A program made the translations under genes and the position numbers. 64,000 nt of DNA, from contig CP069393.1 of assembly GCA_016887505.1 (NCBI GenBank), positions 744,001 through 808,000 on the forward strand. Direction: 5' to 3'. Origin of the DNA: Clostridia bacterium. GTDB taxonomy: Bacteria; Bacillota; TC1; UBA5767. Below the pieces are notes generated by a model. That model was not told the DNA's origin and made no database searches. It was given only the letters and a program-made list of their open reading frames with translations. This document shows, piece by piece, positions 8,808 to 18,354 of the stretch (its first letter is position 1; every line of letters begins with the position of its first letter).

Positions 8808-9833
8808 ATGAAAAGAATATTACTATTGTCTTCCATGATCCTGCTCATTGCATCCGTTTTCTTTTGGCAACAAAACATGTCTAAAGAAGTTTCAGTGGAC
8901 TCTTTTCTCATGGACACGCTTGTTTCCATAAAAGTTATGAGTACTGATGAAGAAGCTGCTGAAGAAGCAATCAATGATGCCCTTAGCGCCATGCAACAAT
9001 TAGACAATCAAGTGGATCGGTATGAAGACAATCCGGACAATGTTATATTTAAAATCAATCAGGCATCAGGCAAAGAGTATATCTCTTTGCCTGATGATGT
9101 ATTATCCTTGATTCAAACCGCCCAGAGCCTGTCAGAGGCCTCAGGCGGGGCGTTTGACATCAGTATAGGGGTTCTTGTCGACCTATGGAAGAAAAGTGAA
9201 TCTGAGGGCCTTTTAGCGCCTCAAGAAGAATTTGCTTCTGCCCTTTCCCTAGTCGACTATAGTGCCATCCTCATTGAAGACAATATGGTAAAACTGGCCA
9301 AGTCTGGTATGTCCTTAGATTTGGGTGCTTTGGCCAAAGGTGCTAGTGCAGATCTTGCACGAGATATTCTAATTGAACATGGAATTAGCCAAGGAATAAT
9401 TGATGCAGGAGGAAATATCGTAGTCATTGGCTCCAAAGATGATGAAACGCCATGGAAAATCGGCATCACGGATCCGAATCAACCAGGAGATACCATGGGC
9501 TATGTTGAAGTTCGTGATACAGCCATCGTTACGGCAGGAATTTATCAGCGCTTTTATACAATTAATGATCAGCAATACCACCACATACTCTCCCCCTTTA
9601 CTGGTTACCCAGCTGAAGGTCTAAAGAGTGTAACTGTGCTTTGTGATTCTAGTACCTTAGCCGATGCCATCAGCACCACCATAGTGGTACTAGGTCCAGA
9701 AAAAGGTCTTGCGTTTATAGAGTCTTTTCCAGAAGCAGAGGCCATCCTGATTACAGATAACGACCAACTCCTCTTTAGTAGTGGAGCAAGATCATATTTC
9801 ACCCTCTTAAAGGAGGATTCTTTCTATGAGTAG
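8808..9833 (+). CDS. apbE: FAD:protein FMN transferase
   Basis: Attaches FMN through a phosphoester bond to threonines in exported flavoproteins such as RnfG and RnfD. It has one N-terminal hydrophobic segment (ILLLSSMILLIASVFF) and no clear lipobox cysteine. Hallmarks are FLMDT at about residue 33, SGGAFDISIGVLVDLW, LDLGALAKG, DAGGNIVVIG, and HHILSPFTGYPA followed by SVTV. Both TTG 8805 and ATG 8808 could serve as start. I chose ATG. Neither has a close ribosome binding site, so translation is probably coupled to rnfB, whose stop is adjacent. Its location right after rnfB fits its job. Confidence 0.94.
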   Translation: MKRILLLSSMILLIASVFFWQQNMSKEVSVDSFLMDTLVSIKVMSTDEEAAEEAINDALSAMQQLDNQVDRYEDNPDNVIFKINQASGKEYISLPDDVLSLIQTAQSLSEASGGAFDISIGVLVDLWKKSESEGLLAPQEEFASALSLVDYSAILIEDNMVKLAKSGMSLDLGALAKGASADLARDILIEHGISQGIIDAGGNIVVIGSKDDETPWKIGITDPNQPGDTMGYVEVRDTAIVTAGIYQRFYTINDQQYHHILSPFTGYPAEGLKSVTVLCDSSTLADAISTTIVVLGPEKGLAFIESFPEAEAILITDNDQLLFSSGARSYFTLLKEDSFYE

Positions 9834-10212
9834 TCTGAAGGCTATCCGGCATATGCTAAACCGTTGGGATTTAGGGCTCATCTTACTTATCTTAGTCGTT
9901 GCCCTCTCCTTGTTTGTTTGGCAGCAAAGGCAACCTGATAATGCTAGCCAAGTTCGAGTTAGTATTGATGGTACCACAAGCTATTTACTCAATCTCTCCC
10001 AAGACCAAGTTCAAAGCTACGATACTATGTTTGGATCGATTACAGTTGAAATCAAAGATGGACAGGTTCGGGTTCTTCAGTCCAGTTGTGATGAGCAGAT
10101 ATGCGTACATCAAGGTTTTATCCATGAGCCGGGGGCCTCTATTGTATGTATTCCCAACCGAACCATCGTTGAATGTTTAGGCACAACACAATATGATGGA
10201 GTAAGCCGATGA
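9826..10212 (+). CDS. NusG domain II-containing membrane-anchored protein
   Basis: 128 residues: a cytoplasmic N-terminal stretch, one transmembrane helix (LGLILLILVVALSLFVW) and an external beta-rich domain of the NusG_II family (VRVSIDGTTSYLL, IKDGQVRVLQSSCDEQICVHQGFI, IVCIPNRTIVE). The two cysteines in SSCDEQIC are conserved in this family. Its function is not established. It is often encoded beside rnf and apbE in Clostridia, suggesting a role in assembling or flavinylating Rnf. It overlaps apbE by 8 bases and the next gene by 4. Confidence 0.85.
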   Translation: MSSLKAIRHMLNRWDLGLILLILVVALSLFVWQQRQPDNASQVRVSIDGTTSYLLNLSQDQVQSYDTMFGSITVEIKDGQVRVLQSSCDEQICVHQGFIHEPGASIVCIPNRTIVECLGTTQYDGVSR

Positions 10213-10715
10213 ATAGTAAAAAAATGATGAGAATGTCCATGCTTCTCGCTGTTTCACTCATACTAGCTTATTTGGAAACCTTGTTGCCCTCTCTTATTCC
10301 AATACCAGGGATGAAACTGGGACTAGCGAATATTGTAGTTTTGTATGTCATCTTGACAGATGGAAAAAAAGAAGCCCTAATGATTAGCATCATGAGGCTT
10401 CTATGTCTTGCACTATTTACCGGTAGATTTCTAACGCCCGGATTCTATATTGGTTTCAGTGGTGCTCTAATGTCTTGGGTTTTCATGGCCCTAGGTTCGA
10501 GTTCACCTTTAAGCATTATTGGACTATCCATTTTTGGTGCGGTAGGCCATAATGTTGGGCAACTATTCGCTGCTGTTTTTCTAGTCGGCAGTACAGGTGT
10601 CTATTTCTTTCTACCTATTTTGCTGGTTACCGGTCTTATTTTCGGTTCTGTAACCGGATTTATCGTTACACTTCTTATTGAAAAACGTAACAAACAGCAA
10701 ATCCCACTTTCTTAG
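10209..10715 (+). CDS. Gx transporter family / heptaprenyl diphosphate synthase component I-like membrane protein
   Basis: 168 residues, almost entirely hydrophobic with five or six helices. It has the family signatures LETLLPSLIPIPGMKLGLANIVVLY and FTGRFLTPGFYIGFSGALMSW, the latter with a GAVGHNVGQL segment after it. Databases name this family either Gx transporter or heptaprenyl diphosphate synthase component I; an ECF-type substrate-binding role has been inferred from its fold. It overlaps the NusG_II gene by 4 bases (ATGA), so it ends the rnf operon. Its last 4 bases overlap the convergent gene on the other strand and no terminator is seen. Confidence 0.82.
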   Translation: MNSKKMMRMSMLLAVSLILAYLETLLPSLIPIPGMKLGLANIVVLYVILTDGKKEALMISIMRLLCLALFTGRFLTPGFYIGFSGALMSWVFMALGSSSPLSIIGLSIFGAVGHNVGQLFAAVFLVGSTGVYFFLPILLVTGLIFGSVTGFIVTLLIEKRNKQQIPLS

Positions 10716-11803
10716 AAATCTCTATTTTCTGCTATTTCATCATACATTCCTTGGTATAAATCCACGATCTCATAACCGTATCCAATCCCTGGGCTTGCCC
10801 AACCCACGCCATTGGGGTTGTCCCCTGCCCCTAGATAAGCATACACGGTTGCGCTTCCTCTCAAATAATTCAGACTTTCATGTAAGAGGTTGAACCTGGG
10901 GTCAAGCACCTCACGATCCTTAGGCAATTCTTTTTTCGTGGCATAGGCATACAAATGTTGCAAGTGTGCTTCCACTCCACAAGCTTGGTCCACAAAGTTG
11001 GCTCCATGATTGCCACAAACCAAGGTCACCATGTTCGGATTGGCCCCATAAATAGATTCCTCGCCTGTCAATCGTACGCCCGTTGCATACAAGCCGCAAA
11101 AATTATTCTGTTCTGGTAGTACAAGATTGCCAAATTTGAAGCAACCCGTTTCTTTAATCGCTTGTGCAATGGCTAAATCAGGCCGAATCCCATAGTATTC
11201 GGCAATTTCATAATATAGAGACGGTAATTCATCAAATCCATCTACATGCTTTGAGAACCACCATTCCATCTCTTCTAATGTCACCATTGGCTCACCCAAT
11301 ATGCTTATTTCTTCAGCATCAAATATTGGACTTCCTAGTGACGGTAGTGCCTGGGTCAATATATCAACTCGACGTTCTTCTCCATTCCAGTTTACCTTAA
11401 AACCAAACGTTTCACTAACAAAGCGAAGTGGCAAGAATGTCGTTTCTTGATGCAATTGAGCCATATGTTGCGTTTCAGTTACTAGGTCATTTATTTTGGC
11501 CTGGTTTTCGCCAAGCTTCATGGAAATATTTTTGTCTCCAAGCTTTAGAACAAAAGGTTCAGATGCCCCATACCAGTCCACCTGCCCATTCAAGGATTCA
11601 ATAAGTGCTCTTATCGGGATATAGGAAACACCTTCTTCAAGGTAAGGGGCCACGGGAGCTTCTACCTCTACTCCATCTTTAAAGATTTGAAAATCTTCTT
11701 CTTCTGTTGTTGCTGTTGCTAATGCTGCCTCGGGAAGCAAAAATAGTATTGCAATTAAAGCAAGCATAATCCATCTAGTCCTATGTTGTATTTCCTTGTT
11801 CAT
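10712..11803 (-). CDS. Exported stalk-domain protein with a C-terminal glucosaminidase-like domain
   Basis: 363 residues. A signal peptide (IMLALIAILFLLPEAALA) is followed by a copper-amine-oxidase N-terminal (stalk) domain at about residues 35-150, marked by GVSYIPIRALIESLNGQVDW and TTFLPLRFVSETFGFKVNW. The C-terminal half (about 170-360) resembles the lysozyme-like beta-N-acetylglucosaminidase fold: ALIAQAIKETG with a plausible catalytic glutamate, then NNFCGLYATG and VEAHLQHLYAYA. It is probably a cell-wall hydrolase displayed on a stalk. The start overlaps the upstream gene by 4 bases (ATGA), so the pair is likely co-transcribed. Confidence 0.75.
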   Translation of the reverse strand: MNKEIQHRTRWIMLALIAILFLLPEAALATATTEEEDFQIFKDGVEVEAPVAPYLEEGVSYIPIRALIESLNGQVDWYGASEPFVLKLGDKNISMKLGENQAKINDLVTETQHMAQLHQETTFLPLRFVSETFGFKVNWNGEERRVDILTQALPSLGSPIFDAEEISILGEPMVTLEEMEWWFSKHVDGFDELPSLYYEIAEYYGIRPDLAIAQAIKETGCFKFGNLVLPEQNNFCGLYATGVRLTGEESIYGANPNMVTLVCGNHGANFVDQACGVEAHLQHLYAYATKKELPKDREVLDPRFNLLHESLNYLRGSATVYAYLGAGDNPNGVGWASPGIGYGYEIVDLYQGMYDEIAENRDF

Positions 11804-12534
11804 ACCATCCTCCCGAGATAATGCAGGGCAATTCCATCATAATTTTCATTTCTCACCTTATTCGTCGAAGTGAAAAGTAAACAGCTAGCCCCATATCCTT
11901 TTTTGTTTATCAGTTCTTCATCAGCAGTTTCTAACTGCATGACCAAGTCTTCATTCCGTTCTATATACTCAATTGTCTCAATAATGCTTTGTCCGTTAAG
12001 AATAATTATCTCATGTATAGAGGGTGACTCTGCCAGCTCCTTCACACAATATAATTTCGCGAGCTCTTTACTATCTAAATTATTGATTTCTTCGGCATGC
12101 TTAGGGTTTCCCAAAGCATAAACATAATCTTTAGATTTGGTAGAATCAATTTTCACTCGATCTTTATATACTGCCCCCGTTGCCATAAGAGCCATTATGG
12201 TCTTCCCATTATCGGCATGGGGATGGAAATGAACTTGCAAAGGAATCTCCGTATCATAGGCAGTAGAAAGCTCGTCATGAATTCCTCGAACGATTTCCTC
12301 TCCCTGAGGAATCATCTCTAGGAATATGGTGGCGCTTAGCACACTAAGTTCCGCATTAACGGACATCAATTCCCCTACTAAACTTCTAGCTTTCATTCGG
12401 CCAAGAAGGTATGGGAATACAATGGTCTCATCATCATGGTTGATGCCAGTGCCAATGGATGACGTTGTCACAGTAACCAGATAGCGGGCTGCGTCCAAGG
12501 TCACAATTTCTAGTTTACGTCCAGTATAATGCAT
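11800..12534 (-). CDS. PurM/AIR-synthase-like protein of unknown function
   Basis: I start it at ATG 12534 (MHYTGRKLEIV), 7 bases after AAGGAGG; an upstream in-frame ATG lacks a site. It has 244 residues. The N-terminal half reads like a degenerate AIR-synthase/PurM fold: SSIGTGINHDDETIVFPYLLGRMKAR, then LMSVNAELSVLSATIFLEMIP where such enzymes have their dimerisation strand and an E-x-x-P turn, and later LMATGAVYKD. Alpha-ribazole kinase (CblS) is one known PurM-like clostridial family it could belong to, but no cobalamin gene is nearby. I cannot assign a function with confidence. It has its own promoter. Confidence 0.6.
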   Translation of the reverse strand: MHYTGRKLEIVTLDAARYLVTVTTSSIGTGINHDDETIVFPYLLGRMKARSLVGELMSVNAELSVLSATIFLEMIPQGEEIVRGIHDELSTAYDTEIPLQVHFHPHADNGKTIMALMATGAVYKDRVKIDSTKSKDYVYALGNPKHAEEINNLDSKELAKLYCVKELAESPSIHEIIILNGQSIIETIEYIERNEDLVMQLETADEELINKKGYGASCLLFTSTNKVRNENYDGIALHYLGRMV

Positions 12535-12554
12535 ACTCGCCTCCTTACCTCTTA

Positions 12555-12582
12555 AGTATAGCAAAAACTATGCAGGTGTCAT
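12555..12582 (-). promoter_or_regulatory. Promoter of the PurM-like gene
   Basis: On the minus strand, ATGACA (12577-12582) and TATACT (12555-12560) are 16 bases apart, each matching five of six consensus positions. The start codon lies 20 bases further on. Confidence 0.6.
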
Positions 12583-12593
12583 ATATTTTCCGT

Positions 12594-12622
12594 AAAAAAA
12601 GGCACCTCACGATGCCTTTTTC
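12594..12622 (-). terminator. Terminator downstream of metK
   Basis: On the minus strand AAAGGCA pairs with TGCCTTT around an 8-base loop, followed by a run of T. It lies 11 bases after the metK stop. Confidence 0.85.
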
Positions 12623-12632
12623 CTATTATTAT

Positions 12633-13826
12633 TTACATTTCTTGGACTTTTTGCTTTAGCTCTGCCACTTTATCTAACTTTTCCCAAGGTAAATCTAAAT
12701 CGTTACGACCAAAATGGCCATAGCTAGCAGTCTGCTTATAGATGGGTTTTTGTAGACCCAGGGTCGCAATAATACCTGCTGGTCTTAATTCAAATGTGTC
12801 TTTTACCAATTCAACTAGCTTTTCTTCCGGTATGGTAGACGTTCCAAAAGTCTCCACCATAACAGATACTGGTCTTGCCACACCAATCGCATACGCGATT
12901 TGAATCTCACAACGCTTAGCCAATCCAGCTCCCACTAAATTTTTAGCCACATAACGAGCAGCATAGGACGCAGAGCGGTCAACCTTAGTAGGATCTTTTC
13001 CCGAAAAAGCACCTCCACCGTGTCTTGCCATTCCGCCATAAGTATCTACTATAATTTTACGACCGGTTACCCCAGCATCTCCTTGAGGACCGCCGATTAC
13101 AAATCGTCCTGTCGGATTTACATAGATTTTGGTATTTTCATCCATATATTCTGCAGGAATTACAGGATTGATCACATTTTCAATGATATCCTTCCGGATT
13201 TTTTCCAAGCTGGTTTTCGCATCGTGTTGAGTTGAAATAACCACTGCCTCAATGCGCTTGGGTATATGGTCCTCATATTCAACCGTAACTTGTGACTTGC
13301 CATCCGGTCTAAGATAAGTCAATTTTTTTTGTTTGCGCACCTCTGTTAATTTTTTAGTTAATTTGTGTGCTAAAGAAATGGTAAGCGGCATATATTCATC
13401 TGTCTCATCGGTTGCGTAGCCAAACATCATGCCTTGGTCTCCAGCGCCTATTTGATCCCATTCTTCTGCATTTCCACAAGAAACTTTCTTTTCCATCGCT
13501 TGGTCAACACCCATCGCGATGTCTGAAGACTGCTCATCTAAACTCACAAGTACTGAACAAGTACTTGCATCAAAGCCAAACTTAGCTCTAGTATATCCGA
13601 TTTCTGCAACTGTCTTTCTTGCAATCTTAGCGATATCTACATAACAATTTGTCGTTACTTCTCCACCTACTAGGACCAAGCCCGTAGTTACCATGGTTTC
13701 GCAAGCAACGCGAGCTTTGGGATCTTTCTCTAAAATGGCATCCAATATACTGTCCGATATTTGATCGCAAATTTTATCGGGATGTCCTTCCGTTACAGAT
13801 TCTGATGTAAATAGCATTTTAGACAT
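12633..13826 (-). CDS. metK: S-adenosylmethionine synthetase
   Basis: Makes S-adenosylmethionine from methionine and ATP in the cytoplasm. The start is set at [18 protein letters not shown] (13826), which has AAGGAG upstream and matches the family N terminus; an open frame 21 codons longer runs into coaBC. It has 397 residues. Hallmarks are [47 protein letters not shown] and [16 protein letters not shown]. It follows coaBC by 16 bases and closes the yicC-remA-gmk-rpoZ-coaBC-metK run. I saw no SAM riboswitch before it. Confidence 0.97.
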   Translation of the reverse strand: MSKMLFTSESVTEGHPDKICDQISDSILDAILEKDPKARVACETMVTTGLVLVGGEVTTNCYVDIAKIARKTVAEIGYTRAKFGFDASTCSVLVSLDEQSSDIAMGVDQAMEKKVSCGNAEEWDQIGAGDQGMMFGYATDETDEYMPLTISLAHKLTKKLTEVRKQKKLTYLRPDGKSQVTVEYEDHIPKRIEAVVISTQHDAKTSLEKIRKDIIENVINPVIPAEYMDENTKIYVNPTGRFVIGGPQGDAGVTGRKIIVDTYGGMARHGGGAFSGKDPTKVDRSASYAARYVAKNLVGAGLAKRCEIQIAYAIGVARPVSVMVETFGTSTIPEEKLVELVKDTFELRPAGIIATLGLQKPIYKQTASYGHFGRNDLDLPWEKLDKVAELKQKVQEM

Positions 13827-13842
13827 TTTCTTTATTTTCTCC

Positions 13843-15075
13843 TTATCGTGCCAGCTTGAGATATTTTGGTAACTTGATGATTTCATCAAGTAAGACTCCA
13901 GCTAGTTCTTTTTTTGGCATCTTTTGCAATTGTTTTGCCTTACCATTGCCCCAGTACAAGGTGACCGTATTGTTATCTGACCCAAATGCGCTCTCATCAC
14001 CGTCTACTTGGTTGGCAACAATCATATCCAAATTCTTCTCTTTCAGCTTCTTTTTGGCATTCGCCTCAAGATTTTCCGTCTCTGCAGCAAAGCCAATTAC
14101 AATCTGCTTATCCTTTTTCAAAGATATTTCCTTTAAAATGTCTACTGTTCCTTCCAGATTGATTGTCCACTTCTTTTTACTTAGATTAGAATCATTTGTC
14201 TTTTTAATCTTTTGTTCTTCTACCACTTCAGGTTTAAAATCTGCAACGGCAGCTGCTTTTACTACAATATCCTGGGTGTCAAAATTAGCCATGACTTGTT
14301 CATACATTTCTTGTGCAGTCTCTACACGAATTATATTTACATCCGGTAAATCCGTTAATTCATGGCTTCCAAGAATGAGGGTAACATGAGCACCACGACG
14401 CTTTGCCTCCTCGCAAATCGCCACTCCCATCTTACCGCTACTGCGATTACCGATAAACCGTACAGGGTCAATCGCCTCTCTAGTACCACCAGCTGTTACC
14501 AATACATTAAACCCTTCCAATGCTTGATCTCCAAAAAACATATTTTCAATCTGCATCAGTACCGTTTTATTGGCGGGATAGCGTCCCTTTCCCTTAATAC
14601 CACAAGCTAGCATGCCTTCTTCCGGTTGCATTATCACTGCACCTTGGCTCGCCAAATCTCGTAGGTTTTTTTGGGTTGCTTCATGCTCATACATTTTACT
14701 ATTCATGGCTGGTACGTAAAGAACGGGGCAATCTGCTGCCAGTAGTACCGCACTAAGGAGGTTATCTGCCAAACCGTTTGCACCCTTTGCAATCGTATTG
14801 GCCGTTGCAGGAGCAATGACGATAAGGTCTGCGGTGTCTGCCAATTTTATATGGGGAATAGCACTTTTTTCTAGGCTGTTCTGATCTGTCCATACCTGGT
14901 TTTTGGTAATGACTTCTAACGTCAGAGGAGTCACAAATTTCATTGCTTCAGCAGTTAAGACTACATGGACATCAAAATCCATTTTCGTCAAACTACTCGC
15001 CAAATCAATTGCCTTGTAGGCAGCAATACCACCAGTTATGCCCAGAACGATATTTTTTTTGGTTTTAGTTACCAT
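13843..15075 (-). CDS. coaBC: Bifunctional phosphopantothenoylcysteine decarboxylase / phosphopantothenate-cysteine ligase
   Basis: Performs two CoA steps: couples 4'-phosphopantothenate to cysteine (CoaB), then decarboxylates to phosphopantetheine (CoaC). In 410 residues, the N-terminal flavin domain has [10 protein letters not shown], the catalytic histidine in IPHIKLAD (about 75) and the substrate-clamp cysteine in [12 protein letters not shown] (about 158). The C-terminal CoaB domain has [25 protein letters not shown] and [11 protein letters not shown]. It links with panBCD elsewhere in the window, which makes pantothenate. Confidence 0.97.
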   Translation of the reverse strand: MVTKTKKNIVLGITGGIAAYKAIDLASSLTKMDFDVHVVLTAEAMKFVTPLTLEVITKNQVWTDQNSLEKSAIPHIKLADTADLIVIAPATANTIAKGANGLADNLLSAVLLAADCPVLYVPAMNSKMYEHEATQKNLRDLASQGAVIMQPEEGMLACGIKGKGRYPANKTVLMQIENMFFGDQALEGFNVLVTAGGTREAIDPVRFIGNRSSGKMGVAICEEAKRRGAHVTLILGSHELTDLPDVNIIRVETAQEMYEQVMANFDTQDIVVKAAAVADFKPEVVEEQKIKKTNDSNLSKKKWTINLEGTVDILKEISLKKDKQIVIGFAAETENLEANAKKKLKEKNLDMIVANQVDGDESAFGSDNNTVTLYWGNGKAKQLQKMPKKELAGVLLDEIIKLPKYLKLAR

Positions 15076-15078
15076 TGT

Positions 15079-15270
15079 TTACTCCGGTTTTTTAATTACT
15101 ACATCGCCTGAGGCAATCTCTTCCAATGCTTTCATTATGGGTTTATTGCCATGTTCAAAATCCATATCTGGCATGCTAATCAATTGTCTTGCCCTCTTAG
15201 CGGCAACGATTACCAAGGTGTATTTACTAGGTACTCTTTCTAATAACTTATCTACTGTAGGTGCTTTCAT
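15079..15270 (-). CDS. rpoZ: RNA polymerase omega subunit
   Basis: 63 residues, the usual short Firmicute form. Recognised by LLERVPSKYTLVIVAAKRARQL and KPIMKALEEIASGDV, which hold the conserved YxLVxxAAKRARQ core that clamps the beta-prime subunit. It sits in its classical place between gmk and coaBC, with gaps of 3 bases on each side. Confidence 0.96.
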   Translation of the reverse strand: MKAPTVDKLLERVPSKYTLVIVAAKRARQLISMPDMDFEHGNKPIMKALEEIASGDVVIKKPE

Positions 15271-15273
15271 CTT

Positions 15274-15903
15274 TTACTCCCCTTTCTCTTCAAAGTGTAA
15301 CAAAAGTCTAGTCGATTTGCATTTTTCTGCTGCAATAATGCATCTCATACGTTCTACCGCGTCTTCAATCTTGTCGTTTACGACCACATAGTCATATTCA
15401 CCGATATAAGATAACTCATTTTTAACTTGTTGCAATCTCTTTTCTATCTCCTCCATCGGCTCCCTGTCACGACAGATGATTCTCTCTTTGAGAATCTCTA
15501 AAGAAGGCGGAACTACAAAAAGAAAGACAGCATCTGGATAACTTTTCTTGACCTGCATGGCCCCTTGAATATCAATCTCAAGTATCACATCCACTTCTTT
15601 ATCCAAAGCTTCAAGTACCTTGTCCTTGGGTGTTCCATAATAATTATCATATACAGTTGCATATTCAAGGAAGAGTCCTTGATTTACTTTCTCTAAGAAC
15701 TCTTCCTTATTGATGTAGTAATATGTTTCTCCATCCTTTTCACCTGGACGTATGTCTCTGGTTGTTGCGGATACAGATAGTTCAATACTAGTATATTGTG
15801 AAATCAAGGCCTTTGCCAAAGTTCCTTTGCCTGCGCCTGACGGACCTGAAATCACAAGTAAAATTCCTGGATTCTTCAAAACCTTATTCTCCCTCACTGA
15901 CAT
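15274..15903 (-). CDS. gmk: Guanylate kinase
   Basis: Phosphorylates GMP to GDP. In 209 residues the P-loop [10 protein letters not shown] lies at about 20, followed by the GMP-binding segment [22 protein letters not shown] and the region [25 protein letters not shown]. It overlaps the upstream remA by 20 bases; no better-placed internal start is obvious, although the first 12 residues precede the family core. Confidence 0.97.
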   Translation of the reverse strand: MSVRENKVLKNPGILLVISGPSGAGKGTLAKALISQYTSIELSVSATTRDIRPGEKDGETYYYINKEEFLEKVNQGLFLEYATVYDNYYGTPKDKVLEALDKEVDVILEIDIQGAMQVKKSYPDAVFLFVVPPSLEILKERIICRDREPMEEIEKRLQQVKNELSYIGEYDYVVVNDKIEDAVERMRCIIAAEKCKSTRLLLHFEEKGE

Positions 15904-16156
15904 CTACGATTGCTTTACTCGTGGATAGACGGTTTGAAACAGTTTCAGGTTGTACTGCAGAGAGAACTATATAGTTAGAATCCGTTACAATGACTGCTCT
16001 AGTCCTTCGACCATATGTGGCATCTACTAGTTCATTCCTATCCCGTGCATCTTGCACTAGGCGTTTAATTGGTGCAGATTCCGGACTCACAATTGCCACG
16101 ATACGATTGGCGTTCACAATATTCCCAAATCCAATATTGACCAATTTTATATCCAT
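15884..16156 (-). CDS. remA: Extracellular matrix regulator RemA homologue (DUF370)
   Basis: 90 residues. Contains the family core [26 protein letters not shown] and [20 protein letters not shown]. In Bacillus subtilis RemA is a DNA-binding ring that activates biofilm matrix genes. In Clostridia it sits, as here, between yicC and gmk and its role is less clear. The start has a GGGAGG site just upstream. Confidence 0.93.
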   Translation of the reverse strand: MDIKLVNIGFGNIVNANRIVAIVSPESAPIKRLVQDARDRNELVDATYGRRTRAVIVTDSNYIVLSAVQPETVSNRLSTSKAIVDVSEGE

Positions 16157-16171
16157 AGTGCCTCCCTAAAT

Positions 16172-17050
16172 TTATTCTATATTCTGAATCTGTTCTCGTA
16201 TTTTCTCCACTTCACTTTTCATTTCAACAACGGTTTGGCTAATTTGAGAAACATGGGATTTTGATCCAATAGTGTTGATTTCTCTATTGATTTCTTGTAC
16301 CAAAAAATCCAATTTTCTACCGACTACACCACCGTCTTCTAAGGTATCCAACATCATCTTAAAGTGGCTATCCAACCGAACTGTTTCCTCCGTAATATCT
16401 GATTTATCAGCATATATTGCAAGCTCAGTAGCCAATCTATCTTCATTAATTGGAACATCATCTAAAATGGTTTCCACACGCTCAAAAAGTTTATTGCGGT
16501 ACTCTACCAAATTTTCCTCACTGTATTGTTTTACCGTTGCCGTAAGACTCTTAAGTATATCTACTCTATCTAAGATATCCTTCTTTAAATTGTACCCTTC
16601 ATCGGCTCTCATGGACTTAACTTCTTTAATGGCATCATAGAAGGCCATCTTGGTTAAAATCCAAAGCGCTTCTAAATCTTCCACTTCGTCATTTGCTACC
16701 ATAACTTCCGGCAACCTAGCGATTTCCATAACAGGTATTTCTTCCGTATTACCCATTTCTACCGCAAGTTCCCTCAAGATAGTATGATATGCCAAGGCCA
16801 AGGTTTTGTCAACTTTGAGTGGTTTTTTAGTAGACTCCATCTCCTTGTAATTCACAAAAACTTCCATATATCCTCTGGCAAATTTTTCCTTCATTTTTCG
16901 ATTGATTTTTTCTTCAAAATTGGAATATTTTCTCGGAATTCTGGTCTTTACTTCACAAAATCTACTATTGACACCTTTAATCTCCACTGTGACAATGTGT
17001 CCGTCACCATTCGCCTCGCCAACGCCAAAACCTGTCATACTGCTAACCAT
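16172..17050 (-). CDS. yicC: YicC-family endoribonuclease
   Basis: YicC proteins are RNA-cleaving enzymes that act on small RNAs and mRNAs. I start at 17050 (MVSSMTGFGVGEA), 8 bases after AAAGGAG; a longer in-frame start lies over the binding site. It has 292 residues: the N-terminal YicC-like domain with SSMTGFG and VEIKGVNSRFCEVKTRIPR, and the C-terminal DUF1732 with GRKLDFLVQEINREINTIGSKS. It is the first gene of the housekeeping operon. Confidence 0.94.
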   Translation of the reverse strand: MVSSMTGFGVGEANGDGHIVTVEIKGVNSRFCEVKTRIPRKYSNFEEKINRKMKEKFARGYMEVFVNYKEMESTKKPLKVDKTLALAYHTILRELAVEMGNTEEIPVMEIARLPEVMVANDEVEDLEALWILTKMAFYDAIKEVKSMRADEGYNLKKDILDRVDILKSLTATVKQYSEENLVEYRNKLFERVETILDDVPINEDRLATELAIYADKSDITEETVRLDSHFKMMLDTLEDGGVVGRKLDFLVQEINREINTIGSKSHVSQISQTVVEMKSEVEKIREQIQNIE

Positions 17051-17099
17051 TTCAACCATCTCCTTTGCCAAATTTGGATTTCATAATTGCTATGTATTT

Positions 17100-17128
17100 A
17101 TTATTACATTCTATAAAGAATGTGTTAA
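17100..17128 (-). promoter_or_regulatory. Promoter of the yicC operon with an inverted repeat in its spacer
   Basis: On the minus strand TTAACA (17123-17128) and AATAAT (17100-17105) are 17 bases apart. The spacer is filled by ACATTCT-TTAT-AGAATGT (17106-17123), a perfect 7-base inverted repeat that touches both elements. This is a natural place for a repressor to bind. Confidence 0.55.
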
Positions 17129-17145
17129 TCCTTTAAGATAATGCA

Positions 17146-17172
17146 GATAAGGCGGCCAACGGCCGCCTTATC
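17146..17172 (-). terminator. Strong hairpin after dapL
   Basis: GATAAGGCGGCC and GGCCGCCTTATC form a perfect 12-base stem with a 3-base loop, starting one base after the dapL stop. No continuous T-run follows on the minus strand, so it may be a weak terminator or a 3' stabilising hairpin. Confidence 0.65.
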
Positions 17173-18345
17173 CTAAAGCTCAATTGTTCCAATCGCATCT
17201 TTCATTCTTTTCAGTGCTTCTTGAATACGATCTTTGCCGATGCACAGAGAAATTCTGAAGTATCCTTCTCCATACTGACCATAACCATTTCCAGGCGTAA
17301 TAATGACACCTGCTTTTTCTAAAACATACTCAGCAAACTCTGCAGAAGTATATCCTTTGGGTACTTTAATCCAAATGTAGAAGGTGCCTTGGGGTTTTTC
17401 CAATTTCCATCCCAACTCGCGCAAGCCCGCTACACAAACATCCATCCGCTCACTATATACTCTTTGTGTTTCTTCGATAACGGCATAATCTCCATCAAGA
17501 CCAGCTTTTGCTGCAAGCTGAACTGCTTGGAATGCTCCTGAGTCAATGTTTGACTTAATTCTTCCCAACGCTTCAACCACATCTTTTCTTCCAACGGCAG
17601 CCGCAATTCTCCAACCAGTCATGTTGAATGGTTTAGACAAGGAGAAAAACTCGATTCCCACATCCTTTGCCCCTTCTGCCTGCATAAAGCTTGGAGCAAC
17701 ATAACCATCAAAGGTTACTTCTGTGTAGGCTGCATCAGAGCACACGATAATATCGTGTTTCTTAGCAAAGGCTACAACTTCTTCATAAAAGGCAAGCGTT
17801 GCCGTCGCACCAGTTGGGTTATTGGGATAATTGATGAACATGAGTTTAGCTTTATCTGCAACATCATCCGGTATTTTTGAAAGGTCAGGAAGAAAACCAT
17901 TTTCTTCGAGTAAAGGCATCAAATAAGGCTCACCACCAGCTAGCAATGTACCGATGCCATATACTGGATATCCGGGATCCGGTACAAGATTAATATCACC
18001 TGGATTAATATAGCAATAGCTGATATTGGCAATACCTTCTTTTGAACCGATCAAGGTTACGACTTCTGATTTGGGGTCAAGATTTACATCGAATCTTCTT
18101 TTATAGAAATCTGCAACACTTTTACGGTATTCCAACATGCCTACAGAACTTGGATACTGATGGTTCGCTGCATCTTCAGACGCCGACTTTAATGCATCGA
18201 CTATATGTGAAGGTGTGGGTTGGTCAGGATCACCAATACCTAAGGATATGATATCAATGCCTTTTTCTTTCGCTTCTGCAACCTTTTGCTCAATCCGAGC
18301 AAACAGGTATGGTGGTAATTTTTGAATTCTTTGTGCTTGTTCCAT
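17173..18345 (-). CDS. dapL: LL-diaminopimelate aminotransferase
   Basis: PLP enzyme making LL-diaminopimelate directly from tetrahydrodipicolinate, for lysine and peptidoglycan. It has 390 residues, with [13 protein letters not shown] near residue 35, [10 protein letters not shown] at about 170, and the PLP lysine in [14 protein letters not shown] at about 237. Adjacency to dapF, which uses its product, supports DapL over other class I aminotransferases. It implies the DapL variant pathway, with no need for succinylated intermediates. Confidence 0.94.
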   Translation of the reverse strand: MEQAQRIQKLPPYLFARIEQKVAEAKEKGIDIISLGIGDPDQPTPSHIVDALKSASEDAANHQYPSSVGMLEYRKSVADFYKRRFDVNLDPKSEVVTLIGSKEGIANISYCYINPGDINLVPDPGYPVYGIGTLLAGGEPYLMPLLEENGFLPDLSKIPDDVADKAKLMFINYPNNPTGATATLAFYEEVVAFAKKHDIIVCSDAAYTEVTFDGYVAPSFMQAEGAKDVGIEFFSLSKPFNMTGWRIAAAVGRKDVVEALGRIKSNIDSGAFQAVQLAAKAGLDGDYAVIEETQRVYSERMDVCVAGLRELGWKLEKPQGTFYIWIKVPKGYTSAEFAEYVLEKAGVIITPGNGYGQYGEGYFRISLCIGKDRIQEALKRMKDAIGTIEL

Positions 18346-18354
18346 TTTTTCCTC

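Noticed and set aside
13827-13889. N-terminal extension of metK into coaBC
   Set aside because: [18 protein letters not shown] at 13826 matches the family start and has AAGGAG upstream.
12633-13889. SAM riboswitch for metK
   Set aside because: The gene lies 16 bases after coaBC in an operon, leaving no room for a leader, and no riboswitch core is seen before yicC.
16272-16640. Plus-strand open frames within the minus-strand genes, such as those in yicC, coaBC, ptsI and the PRD regulator
   Set aside because: They mirror the codons of well-recognised proteins on the other strand and lack ribosome binding sites.
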